Positions 9,338 through 17,283 of a stretch of DNA of 38,106 nucleotides are shown here, piece after piece. Every line of letters begins with the position of its first letter. Position 1 is the first letter of the stretch. The DNA comes from Chrysochromulina parva (Eukaryota > Haptophyta > Prymnesiales > Chrysochromulinaceae), in NCBI GenBank assembly GCA_002887195.1, contig PJAB01000141.1:1-38106 (forward strand), in the 5' to 3' direction. The notes under the pieces are model-generated. The model searched no databases, was not told the DNA's origin, and worked only from the letters and a program-made list of their open reading frames with translations. The translations under genes were made by a program, and so were the position numbers.

Positions 9338-10085
9338 TCGCTGGAGTCTGGGCAGACCAGGTGGGCACGCACAAGAGAGCGGAGGTGCGACGCCGTCCAC
9401 TCCCCGCGTGTTCCAGAGAATGTTTTGACGCAACGTAACGCGGTAGGATTCCTTGTATACATTGTATACATGTAGAACGCGGTGACCCTTGCGCGGTGAA
9501 CAATAAAGCCCCAAAACGGTCACTTCCGGAATCGAGATCGATCACATGGAATCACGACCGAACCAACCCTGCACCCTCGGAGGGCGGGCTGCCGCCCGGC
9601 GGCGCGACACAATTTGATGTTTGCAGTGTGCAAATGTTTATCCGCGTAGACCGTAGTTTATCCGGTGCCGTCGGAACACCGTACACGCTTAGTATGCCTG
9701 GGGGTGTCCCCCTCGCCACGTGTGCGCTGCCTGTTGGCATGTTTTACTTTACTTTACTTTACTTATCCGGTGCCGTCTCGAGACTTTCCGAACAGTTTAC
9801 AGTTTTGCGGTCTGTATCGCGTATCGTAAGGATAGTGATGGAGAGAGAGTGAGACCTAGTTCGTAGTTGCAAGTACTAACAGGCGGCGGACCGGGACACG
9901 TGGTCGGGGACCGGATCTAGGAGGAATTGTCGAGTTGATTAGCGAGAAAGGTTTTAGCCGAACACGAGACGCAGAGTAGAGAGGAACAGTGATTTATACC
10001 GAACAGTGTCCAGTGTCCGACCTAGGATCCACATTTCGTTTTTGACCAATCGTCAACTCACGCCAAACGTCATCGCCCTGATCCT
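9338..10085. other. Intergenic region between DGAT1 5' end and sulfotransferase-like 3' end
   Basis: 748 bp, less GC-rich than the genes. It contains a pentanucleotide run (tttac, about 4 units, 9743-9762) and a 15-bp direct repeat ttatccggtgccgtc at 9658-9672 and 9763-9777. Presumably it holds the DGAT1 promoter. No RNA gene or protein-like ORF was seen. Confidence 0.5.
9743..9777. repeat. (tttac)n microsatellite with adjoining 15-bp repeat copy
   Basis: About four tttac units run directly into the second copy of ttatccggtgccgtc; the first copy of that 15-mer lies at 9658-9672. Confidence 0.8.
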
Positions 10086-10997
10086 CTATGACCCGAACTG
10101 AGCTGAAGCTGTCCTAATAGCTACCGAGCAGGTGAGCTGTTCGCATTCTCTGGAGACGTAGCTGATCGTAGGATCTGAATTCTGTATGCTGGCGATGCAA
10201 CTATCGAATGCTTGCCTCTGCCATTCAGGCCGCACGAGCCCCGGCTTTGCTTTCGGTTCGGCTGCCCAGGCCTCGCATCCGCTCGCGCCGAACATAGCTG
10301 CGCTCGACATGTTGAAGCCAAAGTTGCACATATCGTCCCTAAACCAAATCCGCACGCGTCGCTCCGCCTCCGCATCGTACCAATCGCCGACGCGAGCGAC
10401 ATGCACCAAGTGCTGGCTGTGAATAGAGTAAAACGCGCGGTTCCCATAGCCGAGCTTCGCGAGTACCGTCTGCAGGTGGCTCGCGAGCATTGCGGCGCAA
10501 CCGACAAAGCGCATCGGAAAGTTGGCGAACATGGCCGTCTGGCTCCAGATACGCGCTGACAAGGCGGCGAGTGGATTCCCGTGGCTGTCAACGTTGCTCT
10601 TGACGTATTGGCGGAAAGCCTGCACGTCCTGTGCGCGGGTGTGGTTGCTGTGCCTTGGGCCGTTGATGATGCCCTCAGAGGCAGCATGCGAGAGCACGCG
10701 TAGGTACGGATTCGCCACGAAGCCGAAAGCGAACGTCGCGGCCGGCCCCGATCCATTGGTCGGCGTCATCTCGTGACCCGGCTCACATGTCACGGACCGC
10801 GTGTACCCCCAGGAAACGCCCTGTCCAAGTTCCTTGCTCAGGTACTCTTCGACGCTTGCAGCTTCCGTGTGCTGCGGCTGCACATAGATCCAGCGATGTG
10901 CCGAAGGCGAGACGCCCCGGCACGTTCCACCGCGTGCACCGCGCAGCCGGCCGGTGAGCAGTAGCACGAGCAGGTGTGTGCGCGAAGGCGCGCGCAT
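10086..10997 (-). CDS. Secreted sulfotransferase-like protein (family 2 fold), divergent PAPS sites
   Basis: 303 aa from ATG at 10997. The N-terminus (MRAPSRTHLLVLLLTGRLRG) is a probable signal peptide or short anchor, so the protein would act in the Golgi or outside the cell. The scaffold matches carbohydrate sulfotransferases of family 2: RWIYVQPQHTEAASVEEYL sits where the 5'-phosphosulfate loop should be, FAFGFVANPYLRVLS matches the 3'-phosphate segment, and WYDAEAERRVRIWFRDDMCN with FGF resembles the C-terminal 'YxxDxxLFGY' helix. The usual loop Lys/Thr-Gly residues are absent and the first Arg of the RNPYxRxxS motif is Ala. Catalysis is therefore doubtful. Several Cys in the C-terminal half could form disulphides. 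No intron is evident. Confidence 0.6.
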   Translation of the reverse strand: MRAPSRTHLLVLLLTGRLRGARGGTCRGVSPSAHRWIYVQPQHTEAASVEEYLSKELGQGVSWGYTRSVTCEPGHEMTPTNGSGPAATFAFGFVANPYLRVLSHAASEGIINGPRHSNHTRAQDVQAFRQYVKSNVDSHGNPLAALSARIWSQTAMFANFPMRFVGCAAMLASHLQTVLAKLGYGNRAFYSIHSQHLVHVARVGDWYDAEAERRVRIWFRDDMCNFGFNMSSAAMFGASGCEAWAAEPKAKPGLVRPEWQRQAFDSCIASIQNSDPTISYVSRECEQLTCSVAIRTASAQFGS

Positions 10998-11350
10998 TAG
11001 TTTTTTGCCGACCCCGTCGGGTTACCCTCCAAGCTCCATGGTCGCGATAGACGCGAAAAGGCTCGTGATTGCTGATTCACGAGAAAGACGGCCTACCGGT
11101 AAACTTAGGCCGCGGAGCGCCGTCGCTCAAAGGGCTTACCGCCATGTTACCGCGTTGCGCGCGCGCGCGCGCACCGGTGAATTCTATTCGCAAGTGGCGA
11201 GACCGGTCGAGCTCGAGGTGCCCGTCACCGGGAGTCTCTGACGAGCGGTCGAGCCGAACCTCTCGCCGTCTGCGCTGGTCCGGCCTCTTGTCTTCCCACA
11301 CACAGCGCGGTGTGCACTCAACCAAGTGGTCTAGAGACTAGACCTCGCGT
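10998..11350. other. Intergenic spacer
   Basis: 353 bp upstream of the sulfotransferase-like gene and downstream of the cupin-like gene, both on the minus strand. It contains a short (gc)n run near 11157-11172. No gene was recognised. Confidence 0.45.
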
Positions 11351-11920
11351 TCACAAGTTCCCGTTCAGGGCCTCGGACGCGACTGCCAAAGCGCCCACCC
11401 CACCAAGCACACCCACAAGAGTAGGTAGGATCTTGCGCGCGAGTCGGCGCTCTGGAGCGTCGTACTCGGGTGAGGCCAGCACCAGGTGCTCGCATCCGTT
11501 GGCGCGAGTCCACAATAGCTCCGCGTCTTCGTTGATCTTCACGAGAGTGTTCATTCCGATTTTCACAGGCTTGCCGCTGCCAGAGCTCAGGGTGCCTCGG
11601 CCTGCAAATACATACCTCGTGCAGCCCTTTGGAAGCGACTCACGAAATTCTCGCTCAGAAGAAGGCGCAATCTCGCCAACGCTGTCGCCAAGCACGCCAA
11701 TGCCATTAAACACCGACGCCCCGATCACTTCAAAGCGCCAGTTCGGCCGCGTGATGTCCATCTTCCGTGCGCGCTCGAATGTCGGTTCAGTGATGGAGAG
11801 CGCCTCGCCCTCTGCGCACCGAACGAGCGGGAGTGCGGCGCGTGGCAAGAGCTGCGAAGATGCCAGCGAAGGGCGGAAGGCTGCCGACGCAGCGGCGACG
11901 AGCAAGGTCCCCGCACTCAT
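11351..11920 (-). CDS. Small cupin-like protein with C-terminal membrane helix
   Basis: 189 aa from ATG at 11920 to TGA at 11351. Residues 1-35 are Ala/Ser-rich and weakly hydrophobic (MSAGTLLVAAASAAF), possibly a targeting peptide. The middle (about 60-155) alternates short strands and turns in a beta-barrel-like pattern (KGCTRYVFAGRGTLSSGSG, then IGMNTLVKINEDAELLW and EHLVLASPEY), resembling the second half of a cupin. Metal-binding His residues are not obvious. A C-terminal hydrophobic helix (ILPTLVGVLGGVGALAVA) looks like a tail anchor. The fold call is tentative and the function unknown. It follows the XAP5 gene on the same strand after 243 bp. A slightly longer frame exists on the opposite strand but lacks this ordered strand/helix pattern. 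Confidence 0.6.
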   Translation of the reverse strand: MSAGTLLVAAASAAFRPSLASSQLLPRAALPLVRCAEGEALSITEPTFERARKMDITRPNWRFEVIGASVFNGIGVLGDSVGEIAPSSEREFRESLPKGCTRYVFAGRGTLSSGSGKPVKIGMNTLVKINEDAELLWTRANGCEHLVLASPEYDAPERRLARKILPTLVGVLGGVGALAVASEALNGNL

Positions 11921-12163
11921 GTGGAGAGTTCACGATCCAAAATTCCAAATTGAGCGCATCTGTGAATTTGAAAGCCACGGAGGACCCGTGATTTTTTAGC
12001 GTCGTGTATACGGCTTCTGTCGCGACGGGCGCGAGCGCGCGAGGCACACTGAGCAGCCTCGAGCTCACGTGCGCATGTGCTGCGCTGCTGCGCAGGTGCA
12101 GCGGTACGCGCCGAGCCGTGCCCGCTGCTCGCTGGCGTGGCCAGAGCATCGCGACTGCGCTGT

Positions 12164-13096
12164 CTATTTGGGCGCGCTCGGCCGGAGGACACCAAAGTTG
12201 CCAATGAGGGTCTCGGTACCCTCGCCGTGCGTTTCGCCGCCGTGGGTGGTGTACGTGTCCCACTTCTTCTCGGGGTCGTACACCTCGAACCGCGAGTACG
12301 GGAACTGCCCCTTGAGGCGCGTGTAAACGTGGCGCATCATCACCTTGCCCGGATGCGACTCGTCCTTCTCCACGCGCGAGTCGGACGGCCCGATGCGCAC
12401 GTCGTCGTGCACGTCGAAGTTGAAGAGCGGGCCCGACTTACCGCGCGCGCGCTTGACGATGAGCTCGTAAAAGGTGAGCGAGTGCGGCAGGATGAGGTCC
12501 TCTTTTATGTAGATGAGCTGGTCGGCGCCACATCCGCGCAGCTGCGGCACCTGCTGCCGGCAGCAGTCGAGGAAGCGCTCGATCGTGTAGCCCTTCTCTA
12601 TCGTGACGGTGTTGCGGTGCCCTTTGAGACCGTCACGGCCGCTCGGGTCGTGATAGCTGTAGTGCACCTCGAGTTTCTCGGCCTTGGTGCGGTTCTGCTG
12701 CTCCAGCCACTCCTTGGCGAGCTGCTCCTTGCGCTTGGCCTCCTCAGCGGCACGCTCGGCATCATACAGCATTGACGTGTCAACGCTCGGATTCTTTTTG
12801 AGCTTCTTAATCTCCATGGGCGCTTCCTCGGCCTCCTCCTCCTCGTCGCCGCCAAAGGACAGCGTGCTGCTTGTTGCCTTCTTCTTCTTCTTCGCCTTCT
12901 TCTCCTTCTCTCCCGCTCCGCTGCTGCTGCCACCGGCCTCCTCCGATGCCGCCGCCGCCGCCGCCTCGGCTGCCTCGCGTCGCTTGGCAAACTCTTCTTT
13001 TGAGACTAGGCCGACGGCTATTGTCGACACTTCCGGCAGTGCAGACGTGAACTCCCTGACGCTCGTGGGGAGAGCTCTAGGGACGCCGCCACTCAT
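12164..13096 (-). CDS. XAP5/FAM50 nuclear protein (circadian timekeeper/splicing-associated)
   Basis: 310 aa from ATG at 13096; an extension upstream to 13153 would need GTG. The C-terminal two-thirds is the XAP5 domain: KLEVHYSYHDPSGRDGLKGH, IERFLDCCRQQVPQLRG, IYIKEDLILPHSLTFYELIV, KSGPLFNFDVHDDVRI and FEVYDPEKKWDTY. XAP5 proteins (FAM50A in animals, XCT in Arabidopsis) are nuclear and act in splicing and gene expression. The N-terminal part has the family phrase VGLVSKEEFAKRREAAE, then an Ala/Ser/Lys-rich low-complexity stretch containing KEKKAKKKKKATSS, a likely nuclear localisation signal. The usual first 50 or so residues of FAM50 proteins are missing. Only 111 bp separate this ATG from the methyltransferase stop codon upstream, so a missing 5' exon there is unlikely. 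Confidence 0.93.
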   Translation of the reverse strand: MSGGVPRALPTSVREFTSALPEVSTIAVGLVSKEEFAKRREAAEAAAAAASEEAGGSSSGAGEKEKKAKKKKKATSSTLSFGGDEEEEAEEAPMEIKKLKKNPSVDTSMLYDAERAAEEAKRKEQLAKEWLEQQNRTKAEKLEVHYSYHDPSGRDGLKGHRNTVTIEKGYTIERFLDCCRQQVPQLRGCGADQLIYIKEDLILPHSLTFYELIVKRARGKSGPLFNFDVHDDVRIGPSDSRVEKDESHPGKVMMRHVYTRLKGQFPYSRFEVYDPEKKWDTYTTHGGETHGEGTETLIGNFGVLRPSAPK

Positions 13097-13207
13097 CGCT
13101 GGTCTTTCATTCACAGTTGCAACACGCGTGACGTGCGACCCGCACCCGGTCACCGGACACTACATTCAACAGTCGTGTGACGACGTGTCATCCAATCTCC
13201 GATCGCG

Positions 13208-14437
13208 CTATATGCCATTGGATAAATCTGGGTCCGCGCCTCGAGCGTCGAGGAGCAGCACGAGCACATCGCCATGCCCCTCGGGCACACCTTCGGTCGA
13301 GGTCAGCTCTGCGAGCACGCGCAGCTCCGGGTGCGACGCGCACAGCTCTGCAAAGCCGTTCACAGCGCGCTGGGCAACTTCCGAGCGCGTTGGGTCGCGC
13401 GACGAGACGACCAGCGCGCGTGGCGCTGGCGCCGCAGTCGCGCCGTCGCCCTCCCCTCGCCGGGCGAGCAGGAGCCGCGCGAGCGTCGCAGCCAGCTGCG
13501 CGGGTGCAGTCACGTCGTACAGCACATCGCTCGCGACGATGCATCCAAAGGCCTCTGCCGATGGCATGGCCGCTGCTTGAGCACCACAGCTTGCGACCAA
13601 AGTCGCATCGGGCATCATCAGATCAAAGTGCGCGACGCGTGTGCGAGCGGCCAGCCCGTTGAGCTCCGCGTTGCGCTGCGCAAGGTCGAGCGCGGCTGGC
13701 TCGTTGTCCGTCAGCCAGACCTCTTCCGCTCCGAGGGCCGCGCAAGCCAACCCGGCGGCGGCGGTGCCGCAGCCAAGCTCGAGCACCCGCTGCCCGCGGA
13801 CGTCGAAGCCACCCCAGCGCGTCTCGCACACCCACGCCGCTAGCCGTGCCGCGCTCCACACGCGCGTCGCGGTGCCCGCCGCCTGCGGCCGCACGTGAAG
13901 CCGCAGTCGCACGGCGTCGCCCGCGATGAACGTGGTCGTGTGCTCGCCGTAGCCGGAGAGCGTGGCAGTGAGCGTGCCGACGAGCGCTGCAATGCCGAGC
14001 TCTTCGTCAGGGTCCTCGATGGCCGCGCGGCGCAGGAGCACAAACGTGTCGGCGGTCGAGACTGCGGCCTCCTTGGCCATCTCGAGCGCTGCCTCTTGCT
14101 CCATGGACGCTAAGCTGTGGCACGCGTTACGCAGCCGTTCGGCGAGTTGTGGCAACGGCGATCTAGGATTGTGTAAGTCGTGGCGCAGCGCATCAAGCGT
14201 TGCGCGGAGGGCTTCGGCGAAATCTAGGGGCGCGGGTGCTGCTGGCTGTTCCGGTGGTGCTGGCAGTCTCGGCAGTGGTGGTGCTGCTGCTGGTGCACAG
14301 CCCGCCTGCGCAAGCATGTTGGCCAGCACATCGTACTGAGCGTCGCGCTCGGCTGCGCTTCCGGCAGCGCTTATGGTTTGCAACTGCTGCATCATCGCGC
14401 CCACGGCCGCCATGACCTCGGGCGGCACGTCCGACAT
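13208..14437 (-). CDS. METTL21-like (methyltransferase family 16) SAM-dependent protein methyltransferase
   Basis: 409 aa from ATG at 14437. Residues about 190-409 form a seven-beta-strand methyltransferase: the family lead-in VWSAARLAAWVCE (193-205), SAM motif I VLELGCGTAAAGL (218-230), the acidic residue for the SAM ribose in LTDNEP (about 244), and the post-II motif ASDVLYD (302-308), which matches the DxxY signature of the METTL21/FAM86 lysine methyltransferases. It probably methylates a protein lysine; the substrate cannot be read from the sequence. Residues 1-190 are helical with Ala/Pro-rich patches and unrecognised. It ends 111 bp before the XAP5 start codon on the same strand and is divergent from the phosphoesterase gene (209-bp shared spacer). 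Confidence 0.85.
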   Translation of the reverse strand: MSDVPPEVMAAVGAMMQQLQTISAAGSAAERDAQYDVLANMLAQAGCAPAAAPPLPRLPAPPEQPAAPAPLDFAEALRATLDALRHDLHNPRSPLPQLAERLRNACHSLASMEQEAALEMAKEAAVSTADTFVLLRRAAIEDPDEELGIAALVGTLTATLSGYGEHTTTFIAGDAVRLRLHVRPQAAGTATRVWSAARLAAWVCETRWGGFDVRGQRVLELGCGTAAAGLACAALGAEEVWLTDNEPAALDLAQRNAELNGLAARTRVAHFDLMMPDATLVASCGAQAAAMPSAEAFGCIVASDVLYDVTAPAQLAATLARLLLARRGEGDGATAAPAPRALVVSSRDPTRSEVAQRAVNGFAELCASHPELRVLAELTSTEGVPEGHGDVLVLLLDARGADPDLSNGI

Positions 14438-14646
14438 CTAGTGAGGAGCGAGCGCGAGTCACAAGTGAATTGATGCCTGATTGATGACACTACAAACTGA
14501 CCGGATAAGGAGGACGAGTGGTCACGAAGATCGAAGGCGACCAGGGGGCGTGCCCATAAACTTCGACGAAAGCGAGCCGCGTTTCCCAGTGCATTGGGCG
14601 AGCGAGACAGGAGGTCCCGTCTGAGGAGTTGGTGGCTCGGCACGAG
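14438..14646. promoter_or_regulatory. Divergent spacer between methyltransferase and phosphoesterase genes
   Basis: 209 bp between two start codons pointing away from each other, so it must contain both 5' regions. No defined promoter motif could be identified. Confidence 0.4.
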
Positions 14647-16449
14647 ATGGAGCCCTGGGTGGAGGTGGCGATGCCGGACGACGCCGGCATCGAGTACGGC
14701 CATCTCGCTGCGAACATCGCGGCCGATAACATGGCAGCTCACATCGCTACCATGAGCGCAATCTCGACGAGCTCGACGAGTTCGCGGGCGAGAACACGAC
14801 GTGCGAGCGAATCATGCCCGCACGTGCTCGCGCGTGCGCGGTCGGCGATGATGCTGCAGGCACTGGCTCGTGGCCGATCAACTCGCAAGCTCGCAGCGAC
14901 GAAGAAAGGACAAGCGGAGCTGCAGGAGCGCGCAGCGAAGCACCATAAGCCGTCGCCGCCTCCGTCGCCTGCGCCCAAGTCGCCGCGTCTGCCGACAGGG
15001 CCAATGAAGGCCGACGGCACGTCCCTGGACCTCTCCATTGACGCCGAGGACGATGATGACGATGATGACGTGGGAGCGGTCGCTATAGACGCGCGTGTCT
15101 CTGCTGTGACCATCGAGGCGCAGACTCCGGCTGACAGCACTCTCGGCATGCGGGGCGCAAGACTTCCTGGCTTTCTCAAAAAGCTCAAGAGTGAAGTCCG
15201 GAAGCGCTACGGCGCCACGGCGCTCGCAGCAGCCGAGACGGTCTGGAAGCAAGCGCTGGAGACAGCCGACAAGGCGAAGTTGGCACATTTCTTGCGGAGA
15301 GCGGAGATTTCAGCACAAGCACAAGGTCTCGTAGCCTGCCCCGAGGAGACAGTGGAAGCAATCTTCTCCTTCGTTCTCAAGCTGATGCTCTACGCGGGCG
15401 CCGATTGGTACGAAGTCGCCACGGGCTTGCCACCCCCGGAGAGCGTGGCGTTGCGAAGCCCCAGGTGGTCGGGGTCGGGGTCGAACCTCGGAGTGGCTTT
15501 CGATGCTAGCTCTCGCTTGCGACGTGCTGGCATCGAAGCCTATCACACGGGTCTCGCCGCCGGCCACGCATGGTCATGTGCACCGGGCATGGCCATGCTG
15601 GTCGCGGGTCAGGGCGAGCCTCAGCTGATGCCAATCGCTTCACTCCCCCCCAAGGCTGCGGACAGGGTGCGCGTCGTCGCCATTTCGGACACGCACCTGC
15701 TGCACGGCAAGCTGGTGCTGCCCGAAGGCGACTTGCTCGTTCACGCCGGCGACATGTGCTATGAGGAGTCGCGATCGCTCGACGCCGAGCGTGTGGAAGC
15801 CTTTCTGACCAGCGGCGGCACGGCCACCACGATTCTCTCTGAGCTACCGACGCTTGACATCCTAGAGTCGCTTCGGTGGATTCAAGGCCAGGTGAGAGAA
15901 AGGGGCTTCGAGCATGCTGTGATCGTCGGTGGCAATCATGATTTCACTCTCGATCGCCTCGGCGCACCTGAGTCCACGGCGCTCTGCGATGCCTTCGGGC
16001 TCGAGTATCTGCACGATGGCCAGCAGCCGGTGTCCCTCCATTTCGAGTCTGCGGGTCGTGACCTTACCGTCTGGGGGTCGGGTGCATCCCTAGGCAACAC
16101 CGTCCTCGACAAGGAGCGCGCCATCAAGTCAGGCAACACCGCCTTCCAGACCGACGATGCCACGTTTGCGCGGAGTTCGAGCCACGTGTGCAAAGCCGAC
16201 ATCATCGTCGTCCACGGGCCACCGCGCGAGATGCTGATGGGCAAGAAAGGCAAGGCCCTAGAGGCCGTCAACGCGCTCCTCTCGCGCGTCCAGCCCGAGC
16301 TCTTCATATGTGGCCACGCCCACAACGGACGCGATCTGACCAAGGATCGGGTGGCTGCCCTCCCCGATGGAAGAGGCATTGGGATCAACGCATGCGTCTC
16401 CTCCACCTACAACTCGATTTACGGATATCCTATTGTGGTAGATCTTTGA
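14647..16449 (+). CDS. IQ-motif calcineurin-like metallophosphoesterase (MPPED/UPF0046-like)
   Basis: 600 aa from ATG at 14647 (the frame extends 18 nt upstream only with TTG). Near the N-terminus LQALARGRSTRK fits the IQ calmodulin-binding core (IQxxxRGxxxR, with Leu for Ile). A Pro/Ser linker and an acidic run (AEDDDDDDDVG) precede an unnamed helical domain (about 170-260, GFLKKLKSEVRKRYG). Residues about 340-600 are the phosphoesterase with all metal ligands: ISDTH (D348, H350), AGDM (D369), GGNHD (N430, H431), VHGPP (H523) and CGHAH (H557, H559). The order and spacing resemble human MPPED1/2 and bacterial UPF0046 phosphodiesterases, which hydrolyse phosphodiesters including cyclic nucleotides. 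The substrate is unknown. The IQ motif suggests Ca/calmodulin control, which is inference. Confidence 0.88.
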   Translation: MEPWVEVAMPDDAGIEYGHLAANIAADNMAAHIATMSAISTSSTSSRARTRRASESCPHVLARARSAMMLQALARGRSTRKLAATKKGQAELQERAAKHHKPSPPPSPAPKSPRLPTGPMKADGTSLDLSIDAEDDDDDDDVGAVAIDARVSAVTIEAQTPADSTLGMRGARLPGFLKKLKSEVRKRYGATALAAAETVWKQALETADKAKLAHFLRRAEISAQAQGLVACPEETVEAIFSFVLKLMLYAGADWYEVATGLPPPESVALRSPRWSGSGSNLGVAFDASSRLRRAGIEAYHTGLAAGHAWSCAPGMAMLVAGQGEPQLMPIASLPPKAADRVRVVAISDTHLLHGKLVLPEGDLLVHAGDMCYEESRSLDAERVEAFLTSGGTATTILSELPTLDILESLRWIQGQVRERGFEHAVIVGGNHDFTLDRLGAPESTALCDAFGLEYLHDGQQPVSLHFESAGRDLTVWGSGASLGNTVLDKERAIKSGNTAFQTDDATFARSSSHVCKADIIVVHGPPREMLMGKKGKALEAVNALLSRVQPELFICGHAHNGRDLTKDRVAALPDGRGIGINACVSSTYNSIYGYPIVVDL

Positions 16450-17283
16450 GAGTGTAGACCGTACCAACCGGTAACAAGTGCACCCTGGTTGCTTCGTAAC
16501 ACGGTACGAGAGTAAGTACGCAGTCATGGTGACAACATCGAACTTGCAGCTTGCACGGCACAACCATGTTGCTCGGGCCTCGGCTCGCGGCTCGCCCTCG
16601 CGGGCCCGTCGACACGCCGACCCTTCCCGTTGAGTCCAGCACCGTGCACGGGTAAGTCGCCCCGCGTGGCAGTCGGAGCGGAGTGTGGGCCGGCCACGGA
16701 CCCCGCGCGCGCCGGCGCGAGAACCAAGTCTTCTCTGTGCATCACAAGTTAGGGATGATGATTTATAATCGGCATGCCCGAGAGCTGGCCACACTAAGGG
16801 CCGTCGGCCGAGCTCTGAGACAGTCCCAGTAGTGTCGTGTGGTGCCGGAGAGGCGGCGGGTCCGGGCGACCGGGGCGGACGCGACACCTACTTCGCAAAC
16901 CAACCCGCTCCGACTTGTGGCTCTTCACCCGGGAGGACCCGAGCCGGCCCCACGGTACACTCATGGAGTTACACTCAGATTGCACACATACGTATCAACT
17001 GATACACCACACACAGTCGCGGTACGTCGACCTTTTTCAGATTGGCTCGCTTCGTCGCTTGGTGCCCCTCTTGCGTGCGCGCCGCGCGAGCTCACACGAG
17101 CAGTATCCGGGGGCGACCCCGAGCCGCGTCACATAGACACCCAGAGCCACCTCCCTCGACCACCTCCCACCACAGCGCACAGGGAGACGCGGTTGGTTTA
17201 TGGTCTTGAGAGGGCCTCCACTGCCCCACACACCAAGAAGTGCTCTCGGTGCAATATGGCCTCGCGAAGAGCTACTTGGATGA
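16450..17283. other. Convergent 3' spacer, no gene recognised
   Basis: 834 bp between the 3' ends of the phosphoesterase and ADP-ribosyltransferase genes, the largest gap in the window. The open frames here have mixed, Arg-rich compositions with no domain pattern. No tRNA-like cloverleaf or clear repeat was found. Confidence 0.45.

Noticed and set aside
16450..17283. Possible gene in the largest spacer
   Set aside because: Frames on both strands are short to medium, Arg-rich and unordered; no splice-linked domain could be built.
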